Assembly (NCBI GenBank): GCA_046081125.1
Contig: JBJTVH010000008.1
Coordinates: forward strand, 1-34,342
Direction of reading: 5' to 3'
Source of the DNA: JBEIFW01 sp046081125
GTDB lineage: Bacteria > Actinomycetota > Acidimicrobiia > Acidimicrobiales > Ilumatobacteraceae
DNA: 34,342 nucleotides
Positions within the stretch are counted from its first letter, which is position 1, and every line of letters starts with the position of its first letter. Position numbers and translations under genes: made by a program. The notes under the pieces are model-generated. The model made no database searches. It saw only the letters and a program-made list of their open reading frames with translations, and was not told the origin of the DNA. Positions 1 through 8,020 of the stretch are shown piece after piece.

Positions 1-260
1 CGAAAATTTGTACGCCGGGTTGCGGCCCCCCCGCATTCCCGGGTCTTCCTCGCTCACGCTAAGGAGGGGGGGCGGTGGCGGAGTGTCGGCGGCCCCCGAC
101 CCAGGGCTCAGAATTACCTTCACCTAGAACAACTGGACAACGAGACCGGCCCGCGTTGAAAACTCGAACCGACCGAAACGCAACCGTCACGGAAATGCCG
201 CGCGTCGTGCGCGTGCCGCCGCGGTACGCCACATTCCGGCCGCCGCGGCCTCGACTGCGG
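1..260. other. Non-coding left edge, no gene recognised
   Basis: I find no convincing coding region, RNA or repeat here. The first 110 bases contain poly-C and poly-G runs and the rest is ordinary GC-rich sequence downstream of the integrase stop codon. If the integrase belongs to an integrated element, this is element interior, and the element's far end lies outside the window. I looked for a second copy of the tRNA-Lys 3' end as a left attachment site and did not see one. Confidence 0.5.
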
Positions 261-1403
261 TCAGTCGGGTTCGGCGAGGAAATCTGCCACGACGCGAGCT
301 GCGTGCTCGTCGGCCCGACGCGTTCTGTGGGCGTAGATCTTCATCGTCGTCGTGCCGTCAGCGTGGCCCAGCCGAGCGGCAACCGTGGGCACCGGCACCC
401 CCGCATCGAGGAGCTGCGTCGCCTGGAAGTGGCGCAGGTCGTGCAGTCGAACGCTCTCGCCGCCAGGCACCCGGGAGCGGGCGACCTCCCACTTGGCGCT
501 CGCGACATCGGGCCTCCACGCGTTCCGCCCGAGCGGGTCGGTGCTGAACACGTAGAGCTGGCGGCGTTCTGCTTCGGTCATCCCGACGAGCTCGGCGATC
601 CGGAGGGCGGTCGACCAGCCGGCCTCGAGCGCGGCGATCGTGTCCGGATCGAGCGACACGGTGCGCGCCGACCGCGTCTTGGTCGGCCGGTCGCCCTTCG
701 CCCCCGGGATGGCCAGGTAGCTCCGCTGCACGGACAACGAGCCGGCCTCGAGGTCGATGTCGCTCCAACGGAGTCCGCACACCTCGGCCCGACGCGCACC
801 GATCGCCACGGCGATCCGTACGTAGAGACCGAACAAGGGATCGAACTCCCGGGCGGCGACCAGCAGGGCCCGCACCATCGCCGGCTCTGGCGGAAGCTGC
901 TCACGCTGCTCCTGCGATGGCGCCGAGGCGAGCTTGGCGACGTTGCGGTGCACCAACCCCCAACGCTCGGCCTGGTTCAGCGAGGCCCGCAGGATGGCGT
1001 GCATCTGCCTGATCGTCGATGACGACAGCCCACGCTTGCGGAGCTTTGTGTAGAAGCGGTCGATGTCGAGCGGGGAGAGCTTCGACAGCCGGTTCGAGCC
1101 GAGCGCCGGCACGATCTCGCGATCGATGTACTTGCGGTAGTTGTACAGCGTCGAGTCCGACCGGCCCAGACCGGCGAGGTGTTCCATCCACCGCTCGAGC
1201 AACTCGGCGAGCGTCGGATCGTCGGCGCCCACGCGGTCGGCGGCGACTGCCACCTCGAGCTCCGCGAGCGCGGCCTTGGCCTCGCGCTTCGTCACGCCCT
1301 TCACGGTTCGGATCACGCGGCGGTATGCCCCGGTGTCCGGATCTCGTCCCGCGGCCACGCTCAACTCCCACGTGCCCTGCGCACGCTCACGCATCGTCCC
1401 CAT
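261..1403 (-). CDS. Tyrosine-type site-specific integrase
   Basis: 380 aa phage/ICE-type integrase. An N-terminal arm-binding-like region (about residues 1-55) is followed by a core-binding SAM-like domain (about 62-155) and the catalytic domain (about 170-375). The expected catalytic set is visible: Arg205 in GARRAEVCGLRW, Lys242, His321 and Arg324 in LHDLRH, His347 in RLGHAD and nucleophile Tyr357 in KIYAH. It should cut and rejoin DNA through a 3'-phosphotyrosine link. The ATG at 1403 follows a purine-rich stretch (AAAGGGTGGG); Met4 is an alternative start. Transcription runs away from tRNA-Lys, whose 3' end is about 90 bp upstream, the usual layout of an element inserted into a tRNA 3' end. 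The gene is intact, so the element may be mobile; its other genes and excisionase are not in view. Confidence 0.95.
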   Translation of the reverse strand: MGTMRERAQGTWELSVAAGRDPDTGAYRRVIRTVKGVTKREAKAALAELEVAVAADRVGADDPTLAELLERWMEHLAGLGRSDSTLYNYRKYIDREIVPALGSNRLSKLSPLDIDRFYTKLRKRGLSSSTIRQMHAILRASLNQAERWGLVHRNVAKLASAPSQEQREQLPPEPAMVRALLVAAREFDPLFGLYVRIAVAIGARRAEVCGLRWSDIDLEAGSLSVQRSYLAIPGAKGDRPTKTRSARTVSLDPDTIAALEAGWSTALRIAELVGMTEAERRQLYVFSTDPLGRNAWRPDVASAKWEVARSRVPGGESVRLHDLRHFQATQLLDAGVPVPTVAARLGHADGTTTMKIYAHRTRRADEHAARVVADFLAEPD

Positions 1404-1495
1404 GTTCGACCCACCCTTTCGCGGCAGATTCGCGGCACGGACTGTAGCGGGGGAGGAACTCTGGTCTCAGAAAGTGGCTCTGACCAGGTACTTCG

Positions 1496-1570
1496 TGGTG
1501 CCCCCCCTCGGATTCGAACCGAGAACCTGCGGATTAAGAGTCCGTTGCTCTGCCATTGAGCTAGAGGGGC
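1496..1570 (-). tRNA. tRNA-Lys (anticodon CTT)
   Basis: Cloverleaf read on the minus strand. The acceptor stem starts GCCCCTC at 1570 and pairs with GGGGGGC. The anticodon loop CTCTTAA gives anticodon CTT (lysine). The T arm is CTCGG-TTCGAAT-CCGAG, the discriminator base is A at 1499, and CCA is encoded at 1498-1496. The 3' half is the likely attachment target of the adjacent integrase. Confidence 0.95.
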
Positions 1571-1625
1571 GGCGGGCGCCGAAGTGTACGACCCGACCCG
1601 AGAGCGGGGCGAACACTCCGGAACC

Positions 1626-1703
1626 TGGGGTGACCGAGGGGAATCGAACCCCCGACCTTCAGGGCCACAACCTGACGCTCTAACCGACTGAGCTACGGCC
1701 ACC
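1626..1703 (-). tRNA. tRNA-His (anticodon GTG)
   Basis: Cloverleaf read on the minus strand. The anticodon stem TCAGG/CCTGA encloses loop TTGTGGC, giving anticodon GTG (histidine). The acceptor stem GTGGCCG pairs with CGGTCAC. The histidine-specific extra G at position -1 (1703) faces discriminator C73 (1629), and CCA is encoded at 1628-1626. It lies about 55 bp upstream of tRNA-Lys on the same strand, so the two may share a transcript. Confidence 0.95.
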
Positions 1704-1844
1704 AGGGACGCTGAAGTCTGCCACCGCGCCCGGGGGGTTGCCATCCGGATCGGATCCGAACACGGCGGCTGGGCGGCCTCGGCCCGGGCGGCGGTAGCGT
1801 GCCCGGTGGTGGCGCAGCGACCTCCCCGGCCGTCGCTGCCCCGG

Positions 1845-2258
1845 ATGACGGTTCGGGCCCTGCGGCGTCGTTGCCCCTGGTGCGGTGGGCGAGCCTGGTT
1901 CGACGGCTGGTTCCGGATGCAGCCCCGATGCCGGACGTGTGGCTACCGGTGGCAACGCCAACCCGGCTTCTCGCTCGGCGCGACCACCGTCAACACGATC
2001 GTGACCTTCGGGCTGTTCGGCCTGGTGATCCTGGTCGGGTGCATCGCCACCTACCCCGACATCGCCACGGTCCCGATCCTCGTGGCGTCGCTCGCCATCG
2101 CCGTCGTCGTGCCCGTCGCGTTCTACCCGCTCTCGTACACGATCTGGGCGGCGATCGACCTTGCGATGCGCCCCCTCGAGCCGGCGGAGCAGGCCGATGC
2201 CGCCCGAGCGCTCGCGAGTTGGGACGGTGACGGCGGTCCGAACCCCGGCAGTACTTGA
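1845..2258 (+). CDS. DUF983-like small zinc-ribbon membrane protein
   Basis: About 137 aa. Two CxxC pairs, RCPWCGG near residue 9 and RCRTCGYRW near residue 28, form a likely zinc ribbon. Two or three hydrophobic segments follow (about 45-68 and 70-100), leaving a short acidic tail. This matches the DUF983 pattern of a cysteine-rich cytosolic head followed by membrane helices; the family has no assigned reaction. I chose ATG 1845 because family members begin just before the first CxxC. A GTG at 1806 would add 13 residues rich in Pro and Arg. Neither start has a strong ribosome-binding site. It lies alone between the tRNAs and recA. Confidence 0.75.
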   Translation: MTVRALRRRCPWCGGRAWFDGWFRMQPRCRTCGYRWQRQPGFSLGATTVNTIVTFGLFGLVILVGCIATYPDIATVPILVASLAIAVVVPVAFYPLSYTIWAAIDLAMRPLEPAEQADAARALASWDGDGGPNPGST

Positions 2259-2259
2259 G

Positions 2260-2273
2260 CGAACCGGTGTTCG
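2260..2273. promoter_or_regulatory. LexA (SOS) box upstream of recA
   Basis: CGAACCGGTGTTCG fits the Gram-positive/actinobacterial SOS operator GAAC-N4-GTTC exactly, with symmetric flanking C/G. It lies about 165 bp before the recA start and just after the stop of the upstream gene, so it can control only recA. lexA is encoded in the same window. Confidence 0.85.
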
Positions 2274-2438
2274 AAGTTACGCTGCTGTCGTTCGGCCGGT
2301 AACCCCGCCACACCCCCTCCGTAGGGTGCGTCCTGGGAGCCCGATCGGGCGCCCGAGTCGGGGCCGTGCGAGCCGGCCCTCTCCACCGCAGGCACCACCG
2401 CAGGCACCACCGCCGGAGCACCGGCAAGGAGACGGACC

Positions 2439-3476
2439 ATGGCAGCAGACCGTGACAAGGCCCTCGATCTCGCGCTCTCGCAGATCGACAAGCAGTTCGG
2501 CAAGGGCTCGATCATGCGGATGGGGGAAAAGCAGTCGATGGCCATCGAAGCCGTGTCGACTGGCGCCCTTGCGCTCGACTTGGCCCTCGGTATCGGGGGT
2601 GTCCCTCGAGGGCGGGTCGTCGAGATCTTCGGCCCGGAGTCGTCCGGCAAGTCCACCTTGGCGTTGCACATCGTCGCGGAGGCCCAGCGCAACGGCGGCA
2701 TCTGCGCGTACATCGATGCCGAGCACGCGATGGACCCGCAGTACGCCAAGGCGATCGGGGTCGACATCGACGAGCTGCTGATCTCCCAGCCCGACACGGG
2801 TGAGCAGGCTCTCGAGATCACCGACATGCTGGTGCGCTCCGGCGCGCTCGACGTGGTCGTGATCGACTCGGTGGCTGCGCTCACCCCGCGTGCGGAGCTC
2901 GAGGGCGATATGGGCGACACGCACGTCGGTCTCCAAGCCCGCTTGATGAGCCAGGCCTTGCGCAAGCTCACCGGGAGCCTGAGCAAGTCGAAGACGATCG
3001 CCGTGTTCATCAACCAGCTGCGGGAGAAAGTCGGCGTGATGTTCGGCTCGCCCGAAACCACGCCGGGTGGCCGTGCGCTGAAGTTCTACTCGTCGGTCCG
3101 GCTCGACATCCGGCGTATCGAGTCGATCAAGGACGGCGTCGAGGTCGTGGGCAACCGCACACGGGTGAAGGTCGTCAAGAACAAGGTGGCCCCGCCGTTC
3201 CGCCAGGCCGAGTTCGACATCATGTACGGACGGGGCATCAGCCGCGAGGGCTCACTGCTCGACATGTCGGTCGATCTCGGGATCGTGAAGAAGTCGGGTG
3301 CCTGGTACACCTACGACGGCGAGCAGCTCGGGCAGGGCCGGGAGAACGCGAAGCAGTTCCTCTCGGACAACCCCGAGGTCATGGTCGAGATCAGCGAGCG
3401 GGTCCGTGCCAAGGCCGGGCTGTCGACGGGCGATGCGTTCAGCGCTGCCGACGAGGAGCCGATCAAGCTCGATTGA
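2439..3476 (+). CDS. recA: Recombinase RecA
   Basis: 345 aa, full length for RecA. It forms nucleoprotein filaments on ssDNA, drives homologous pairing and acts as co-protease for LexA self-cleavage. Walker A GPESSGKST is at 65-73, Walker B-like VVVIDSVAAL near 140, and the conserved NQLREKVGVMFG segment near 190-200 is present. A good ribosome-binding site (AAGGAG) precedes ATG 2439. No intein is present. The next gene is miaB; recX, often found directly downstream of recA in actinobacteria, is absent here. Induction by DNA damage is expected from the LexA box at 2260. Confidence 0.99.
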   Translation: MAADRDKALDLALSQIDKQFGKGSIMRMGEKQSMAIEAVSTGALALDLALGIGGVPRGRVVEIFGPESSGKSTLALHIVAEAQRNGGICAYIDAEHAMDPQYAKAIGVDIDELLISQPDTGEQALEITDMLVRSGALDVVVIDSVAALTPRAELEGDMGDTHVGLQARLMSQALRKLTGSLSKSKTIAVFINQLREKVGVMFGSPETTPGGRALKFYSSVRLDIRRIESIKDGVEVVGNRTRVKVVKNKVAPPFRQAEFDIMYGRGISREGSLLDMSVDLGIVKKSGAWYTYDGEQLGQGRENAKQFLSDNPEVMVEISERVRAKAGLSTGDAFSAADEEPIKLD

Positions 3477-3491
3477 CCCGGTCGGGCCGCT

Positions 3492-3534
3492 CCGGCCGAT
3501 CGTTCCCACGTGCGTCGTCGGACCGATCGGCCGG
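3492..3534 (+). terminator. Inverted repeat after recA (possible terminator or attenuator)
   Basis: Perfect 11-bp arms, CCGGCCGATCG at 3492-3502 and CGATCGGCCGG at 3524-3534, separated by 21 nt, lie between the recA stop and the miaB start. There is no T-tract, so it is not a classical intrinsic terminator. It may reduce read-through from SOS-induced recA into miaB. Confidence 0.45.
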
Positions 3535-3571
3535 GGCCGGTCCCGGTGTAGTCGGTAGCATCCCGGGCACC

Positions 3572-4990
3572 ATGGCGCGCAGCTACTTCGTGCGCACCTT
3601 CGGGTGCCAGATGAACGAACACGATTCGGAGCGGATCGCCGGCCTGCTCGAGGCCGACGGTCTCACCCTCGCTGCTTCGGCCGAAGAAGCCGATGTCGTC
3701 GTGCTGAACACGTGCTGCATCCGGGAGAACGCCGACAACAAGCTGTACGGCAACCTCGGTCACCTGAAGCGGGCCAAAGACCAGCGCCCCGACAAGCAGA
3801 TCGTCGTGGCGGGTTGCCTGGCGCAGAAGGATCGGGATCTCGTTCGTTCCAGAGCGCCGTGGGTGGACGTCGTGCTCGGCACGCACAACGTCCACCGAGC
3901 AGCCGAACTCGTCGACGAAGCCCGCCGACACGGCCCGATCACCGAGATCCTCGAGGAGGCGGTGATCGACGACCATGCGCTGTTCCCGTCGGCGCTGCCG
4001 GCGCGCCGGGAAACCTCCTACAACGCATGGGTCACGATCCAGATCGGATGTGACAACACCTGTGCGTTCTGCATCGTTCCGGCCGTGCGGGGTCGCGAGA
4101 TCAGCCGCCCGGTCGACGACGTGGTCGCCGAAGTCCGCAACCTCGCCGGGCAGGGTGTCACCGAGGTGACGCTGCTCGGCCAGAACGTGAACTCCTACGG
4201 GCGGGATCTGGCGCTGGCGGCTCGGCAAGCCGGGGACGGCTCGGTGCGGGTCCGGCCGATGTTCGCCGAGTTGCTCCGGGCCGTCGGGTCCGTTCCCGGG
4301 ATCCGGCGGGTTCGTTACACCTCGCCGCACCCCAAGGATCTGCGTCCCGAAACGATCGCCGCAATGGCCGAGGTGCCGGCGGTGTGCGAGCACCTGCACC
4401 TACCGCTCCAAGCGGGCTCGGATCGGGTGCTCGCCGCGATGCACCGTGGCTACAGCGCCGAGCGCTATCTCGAGCGGCTGGCCGCCGCCCGGGCTGGCGT
4501 CGCCGACCTCGCCGTATCGACCGACCTGATCGTCGGGTTCCCCGGCGAGACCGACGATGATTTCGAGCGCACGCTCGAGGTGGTCGCCGCCGCCGAATAC
4601 GACTTCGCCTACACCTTCATCTACTCGCCCCGGCCCGGGACCGAGGCCGCAGAACTCGTCGAGCAGTTCGTGGCCCCTGCGGTCGCCGGCGAGCGATTCG
4701 AACGGCTCCGGGTCGTGGTCGAACGTTCGGCGCTGGCCAAACACCGGGCGCGCATCGGGCGCACCGAAGAGGTGCTCGTCGAAGGTCCCAGCAAGAAAGA
4801 CCCCGCCGTCACCACCGGCCGCACCCGACAGCACAAGCTCGTGCACTTCCGGCCGGACCGGCCCCTGCGGGCCGGAAGCTACGGGCTGGTCGAGATCGTC
4901 GACGCTGCGCCCCATCATCTCCGGGGCCGGTTCCTCGAGCAGACCGCGCAGGCCGCCCACCGCACGAGGATCCCGGTCGCCCTCGGGTGA
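3572..4990 (+). CDS. miaB: tRNA-2-methylthio-N6-dimethylallyladenosine synthase MiaB
   Basis: 472 aa radical-SAM methylthiotransferase. It adds the 2-methylthio group to i6A37 of tRNAs, the modification made by MiaA, encoded next. The N-terminal UPF0004 domain carries its cluster cysteines Cys12 (FGCQM), Cys48 (NTCC) and Cys82 (AGCLAQ). The radical-SAM motif CDNTCAFC gives Cys160, Cys164 and Cys167. A C-terminal TRAM-like domain covers about 395-460. Start ATG 3572 gives the family N-terminus MARSYFVRTFGCQM; an upstream in-frame GTG would add an unconserved leader. It overlaps miaA by 4 nt (GTGA), indicating translational coupling. Confidence 0.97.
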   Translation: MARSYFVRTFGCQMNEHDSERIAGLLEADGLTLAASAEEADVVVLNTCCIRENADNKLYGNLGHLKRAKDQRPDKQIVVAGCLAQKDRDLVRSRAPWVDVVLGTHNVHRAAELVDEARRHGPITEILEEAVIDDHALFPSALPARRETSYNAWVTIQIGCDNTCAFCIVPAVRGREISRPVDDVVAEVRNLAGQGVTEVTLLGQNVNSYGRDLALAARQAGDGSVRVRPMFAELLRAVGSVPGIRRVRYTSPHPKDLRPETIAAMAEVPAVCEHLHLPLQAGSDRVLAAMHRGYSAERYLERLAAARAGVADLAVSTDLIVGFPGETDDDFERTLEVVAAAEYDFAYTFIYSPRPGTEAAELVEQFVAPAVAGERFERLRVVVERSALAKHRARIGRTEEVLVEGPSKKDPAVTTGRTRQHKLVHFRPDRPLRAGSYGLVEIVDAAPHHLRGRFLEQTAQAAHRTRIPVALG

Positions 4991-5895
4991 CACCGGTCGT
5001 CGTGCTCGGCCCGACAGCGTCGGGCAAGTCGACACTCGGCCTCGTCGCCGCCCGGACCCTGGGGGCCGTCGAGCTCGTCTCTGCCGATGCTCTGCAGCTG
5101 TACCGGGGGATGGACATCGGCACGGCCAAACCCACCGCGGCCGAGCGCGCGGCGGTGCCGCATCACGCCGTCGATCTGTTCGAGCCCTGGCAGGACGCCA
5201 CCGTGGTCGACTGGCGCGCTGCCTATCGCTGCGCACTGCACGCGATCGGCGAGCAGGGTTCACGGGCGCTCGTGGTGGCCGGAACCGGTCTCTACTGTCG
5301 GTTCGCGGTCGACGGGTTCGAGCCGCCCGCGGAGTACCCGGAGCTGCGTGCCGAGCTGGAGGGGGATCCGGACACGATCGGTCTCCACGGCCGGTTGGCG
5401 ACGCTCGATCCCCTGGCGGCCGCTCGGATGGAGCCCACCAACCGACGGCGGGTCGTGCGAGCGCTCGAGGTGACGCTGGGCGCCGGCCGGCCGTTTTCCT
5501 CGTTCGGTCCGGGTCTCGAGGTCTACCCGCCCACCGACATCGTTCAGATCGGCCTGCGATGGCCACGCGAGGTCCTCGCCCGACGGATCGAGGAGCGGTT
5601 CCACGGCATGCTCGATGCCGGCCTCCTGGCCGAGGTCGATCACCTGCTGCGCGACCCGCGCGGCCTGTCCCGCACCGCTGCGCAGGCGCTCGGCTACAAG
5701 GAGCTCGCCGAGCACCTGTGGGGTCGCTGCACGCTGGACGAGGCGGTCGAGCTGGCGATTCGCCGCACCCGGCAGTTCGCCGTGCGGCAAATCCGTTGGT
5801 TCCGTCGCGACCCCCGCATACGCTGGGTCGACCTCCACGACGACCCGCTGGAGGCGCTCCCCGCCGTCCTGGAGGCGCTCTGCCCGTCACCCTGA
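4987..5895 (+). CDS. miaA: tRNA dimethylallyltransferase MiaA
   Basis: 302 aa. Transfers a dimethylallyl group from DMAPP to N6 of A37 in tRNAs reading UNN codons, giving the substrate of MiaB. P-loop GPTASGKST is at 8-16, followed by the ADALQLYRGMDIGTAKP segment (about 33-50) that binds substrate. The C-terminal TRQFAVRQIRWFRRD segment also fits the family. GTG 4987 overlaps the miaB stop as GTGA. The 3' end overlaps the N-terminal coding region of dapF. Confidence 0.97.
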   Translation: MTPVVVLGPTASGKSTLGLVAARTLGAVELVSADALQLYRGMDIGTAKPTAAERAAVPHHAVDLFEPWQDATVVDWRAAYRCALHAIGEQGSRALVVAGTGLYCRFAVDGFEPPAEYPELRAELEGDPDTIGLHGRLATLDPLAAARMEPTNRRRVVRALEVTLGAGRPFSSFGPGLEVYPPTDIVQIGLRWPREVLARRIEERFHGMLDAGLLAEVDHLLRDPRGLSRTAAQALGYKELAEHLWGRCTLDEAVELAIRRTRQFAVRQIRWFRRDPRIRWVDLHDDPLEALPAVLEALCPSP

Positions 5896-6698
5896 CCAAG
5901 CATCACGGCCTCGGCAACGACTTCCTGGTCCTGGCCACCGCTCGGCCGCCCGGCCCAGCGCACGCCGCCGCCGCCGTGCGCTGGTGCGACCGCCGCCGCG
6001 GTCTCGGTGCCGACGGCCTGCTCGTGCTCGGCCCCGCCGCCGGGGACACTGCGCTCTCGATGACGCTGTTCAACGCCGACGGGTCGCGCGCCGAGATGAG
6101 TGGCAACGGGATCCGCTGCCTCGTGCATGCCTGGGTGCTGAGCCACGGCATGCCGACGTCGCCGCTCGTTGTGCGCACCGATGCCGGGTTGCGCACCGTG
6201 ACGGTGGCGCCCACTGCGTCCGGCGACACGATCCTCGCCTCGGTGACCATGGGCGAGGTCACCGCTCTGGCCGAGCCCGCCGGCTGGGCGGCGCTCGGCT
6301 GCGACCCGGGCCGTCCGGTCCTGCACCTCAGCCTCGGAAACCCCCACTCGGTCGTGCTCACCGACGACGTCGCATCCGTCGATCTCGCCCACCTCGGGGC
6401 GCTGGTGCCGCAGGTGAACCTCGAGATCGTCGAGCCGGGGCCCGAGCCGGGGGCGGTCAGGATGCGGGTCCATGAACGCGGCGTGGGGATCACCGAGGCC
6501 TGCGGCACCGGGGCGAGCGCCGCGGCGTTCGCTGCTGCCCGTTGGGGTCTCGTGCCGGCCGGGGCGAGCGAGGTGCTCGTGCACATGGACGGCGGCGACG
6601 CCACGGTCCGCCTCGACGCCCCGGTCAACGGCGAGGTGACCCTCGTCGGTCCGTCCACCGTCGTCGCGACAGTCATCCTCGAGGAGCCTGCACCCTGA
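5880..6698 (+). CDS. dapF: Diaminopimelate epimerase DapF, CTG start, first catalytic Cys replaced by Ser
   Basis: About 272 aa. Interconverts LL- and meso-diaminopimelate for lysine and peptidoglycan synthesis. The TKHHGLGNDF N-terminus, NADGSRAEM and ACGTGA motifs identify it. The second catalytic cysteine is Cys208. The first, normally in (Q/M)CGNG, is Ser74 here (EMSGNGIRC), with a Cys at 80. No ATG, GTG or TTG occurs in frame near the conserved start. CTG 5880 lies 4 nt after GGAGG and gives MPVTLTKHHG; CTG 5892 overlaps the miaA stop as CTGA but cuts into the first strand. Identity as a DapF-fold protein is firm. Whether the Ser form is a normal lineage variant or affects catalysis is open. 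Confidence 0.9.
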   Translation: MPVTLTKHHGLGNDFLVLATARPPGPAHAAAAVRWCDRRRGLGADGLLVLGPAAGDTALSMTLFNADGSRAEMSGNGIRCLVHAWVLSHGMPTSPLVVRTDAGLRTVTVAPTASGDTILASVTMGEVTALAEPAGWAALGCDPGRPVLHLSLGNPHSVVLTDDVASVDLAHLGALVPQVNLEIVEPGPEPGAVRMRVHERGVGITEACGTGASAAAFAAARWGLVPAGASEVLVHMDGGDATVRLDAPVNGEVTLVGPSTVVATVILEEPAP

Positions 6699-8002
6699 GC
6701 ACGCCGTACACCGAAGCCCTCGGCGCGAGCCTCATCGACCGCACGATTCGCGAGCGGATCGTGACCGTCGGTGTCACCTTGCCGCCGCACCGCGAGGAGG
6801 AAACCGAGGCGAGCCTCGACGAACTCGCCCAACTGGTCGACACCGCCGGTGCCGAGGTCGTGGCCACGGTCCTGCAACGACGCGACGCGCCCGACTCCGC
6901 GCTGTTCGTCGGGAAGGGCAAGGCCGCCGAACTGCTCGAGGTCTGCCTTGCGGTGGACGCCGACACCGTGGTGTTCGACAGCGAGCTCACCCCGGCCCAG
7001 CAGTACAACCTGGAGAAGCTGCTCGGCCGTACGGCGATCGACCGCACCGCCGTGATCCTCGACATCTTCGCCCAGAACGCCCACACCCTGGAAGGCAAAG
7101 CCCAGGTCGAGCTGGCGCTGCTGCGCTACCGGCTGCCCCGCCTGCGCCGCGGCAGCTCGGCGGGTCTGTCCCAGCAGGTCGGCCGCATCGGTACGCGAGG
7201 GCCCGGCGAGACCAAGCTCGAGGTCGACCGGCGGCGCATCGCCCGCCGCATCACCCGTCTCGAGGAAGAGCTGCGCGAGCTGCAACGTACCCGGCAGTTG
7301 CAGCGCAAGAGCCGTCGACGTGGCGGCCTGGCCAGCGTCTCCATCGTCGGCTACACGAACGCGGGCAAGTCGACGTTGCTGAACCGGCTCACCGACGCCG
7401 GGGTGCTCGTGGAGAACCGCCTGTTCGCCACGCTCGATCCGACCACTCGGCGGCTTTCGCTACCCGGCGGCGAGACCGTGCTCGTCACCGACACCGTCGG
7501 ATTCGTGCGTCGGCTGCCCCACCCACTCGTGGAGGCGTTCAAGTCGACGCTCGAGGTGGTCGGCGAGTCGGACCTCCTGTTGCACGTGGTCGACGGCTCC
7601 GCGCCGGATCCCGACGGGCAACTCGCAGCGGTCCACGAGGTGCTCGCCGAGATCGGTGCCGGGGAGGTGCCGCAGCTCCTGGTCGTCAACAAGGCCGACA
7701 TCGACCCCGACCGTGCCCAGGCCCTGGCGGTGGCCCACGGCGGTGTGGCGGTCTGCGCCCGTACCGGTGCCGGTGTCGACGCCTTACTCGTCGCGGTCTC
7801 CGATCGCCTCCGCTCCCTGGCCCGCATCACCGAACTCGTCGTCCCCTACGAGCGAGGCGACGTCCTAGCCGCCGTCCATCGGGAGGGCGAGGTCCTGTCG
7901 ACCGCGCACGAGGAACAGGGGGTGCGCATCCGCGCCCGGCTCGACGACGCCTCGGTCGGCCGGCTGGCTGCGTTCGTCGTGGCCCCCACGCCGAGTGCCT
8001 GA
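6695..8002 (+). CDS. hflX: GTPase HflX, apparent CTG start
   Basis: About 435 aa. Ribosome-associated GTPase that splits stalled or hibernating ribosomes. The N-terminal HflX domain includes FVGKGKAAEL (about 70-80) and the glycine-rich GTRGPGETKLEVDRRRI segment, followed by a basic coiled coil (about 185-210). The G domain has G1 GYTNAGKST, G3 DTVGF and G4 NKAD. I place the start at CTG 6695: it overlaps the dapF stop as CTGA and has GAGGAG 8 nt upstream. The next in-frame start, GTG 6761, would cut into the first conserved strand (RERIVTVGV). Confidence 0.93.
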   Translation: MSTPYTEALGASLIDRTIRERIVTVGVTLPPHREEETEASLDELAQLVDTAGAEVVATVLQRRDAPDSALFVGKGKAAELLEVCLAVDADTVVFDSELTPAQQYNLEKLLGRTAIDRTAVILDIFAQNAHTLEGKAQVELALLRYRLPRLRRGSSAGLSQQVGRIGTRGPGETKLEVDRRRIARRITRLEEELRELQRTRQLQRKSRRRGGLASVSIVGYTNAGKSTLLNRLTDAGVLVENRLFATLDPTTRRLSLPGGETVLVTDTVGFVRRLPHPLVEAFKSTLEVVGESDLLLHVVDGSAPDPDGQLAAVHEVLAEIGAGEVPQLLVVNKADIDPDRAQALAVAHGGVAVCARTGAGVDALLVAVSDRLRSLARITELVVPYERGDVLAAVHREGEVLSTAHEEQGVRIRARLDDASVGRLAAFVVAPTPSA

Positions 8003-8020
8003 CGTGCGAACCTAGGCACG

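Noticed and set aside
4400..5899. A 499-codon minus-strand frame opposite miaB and miaA
   Set aside because: Composition is shadow-like (Arg, Pro, Gly runs) and no domain is recognisable. The plus-strand genes explain the interval fully.
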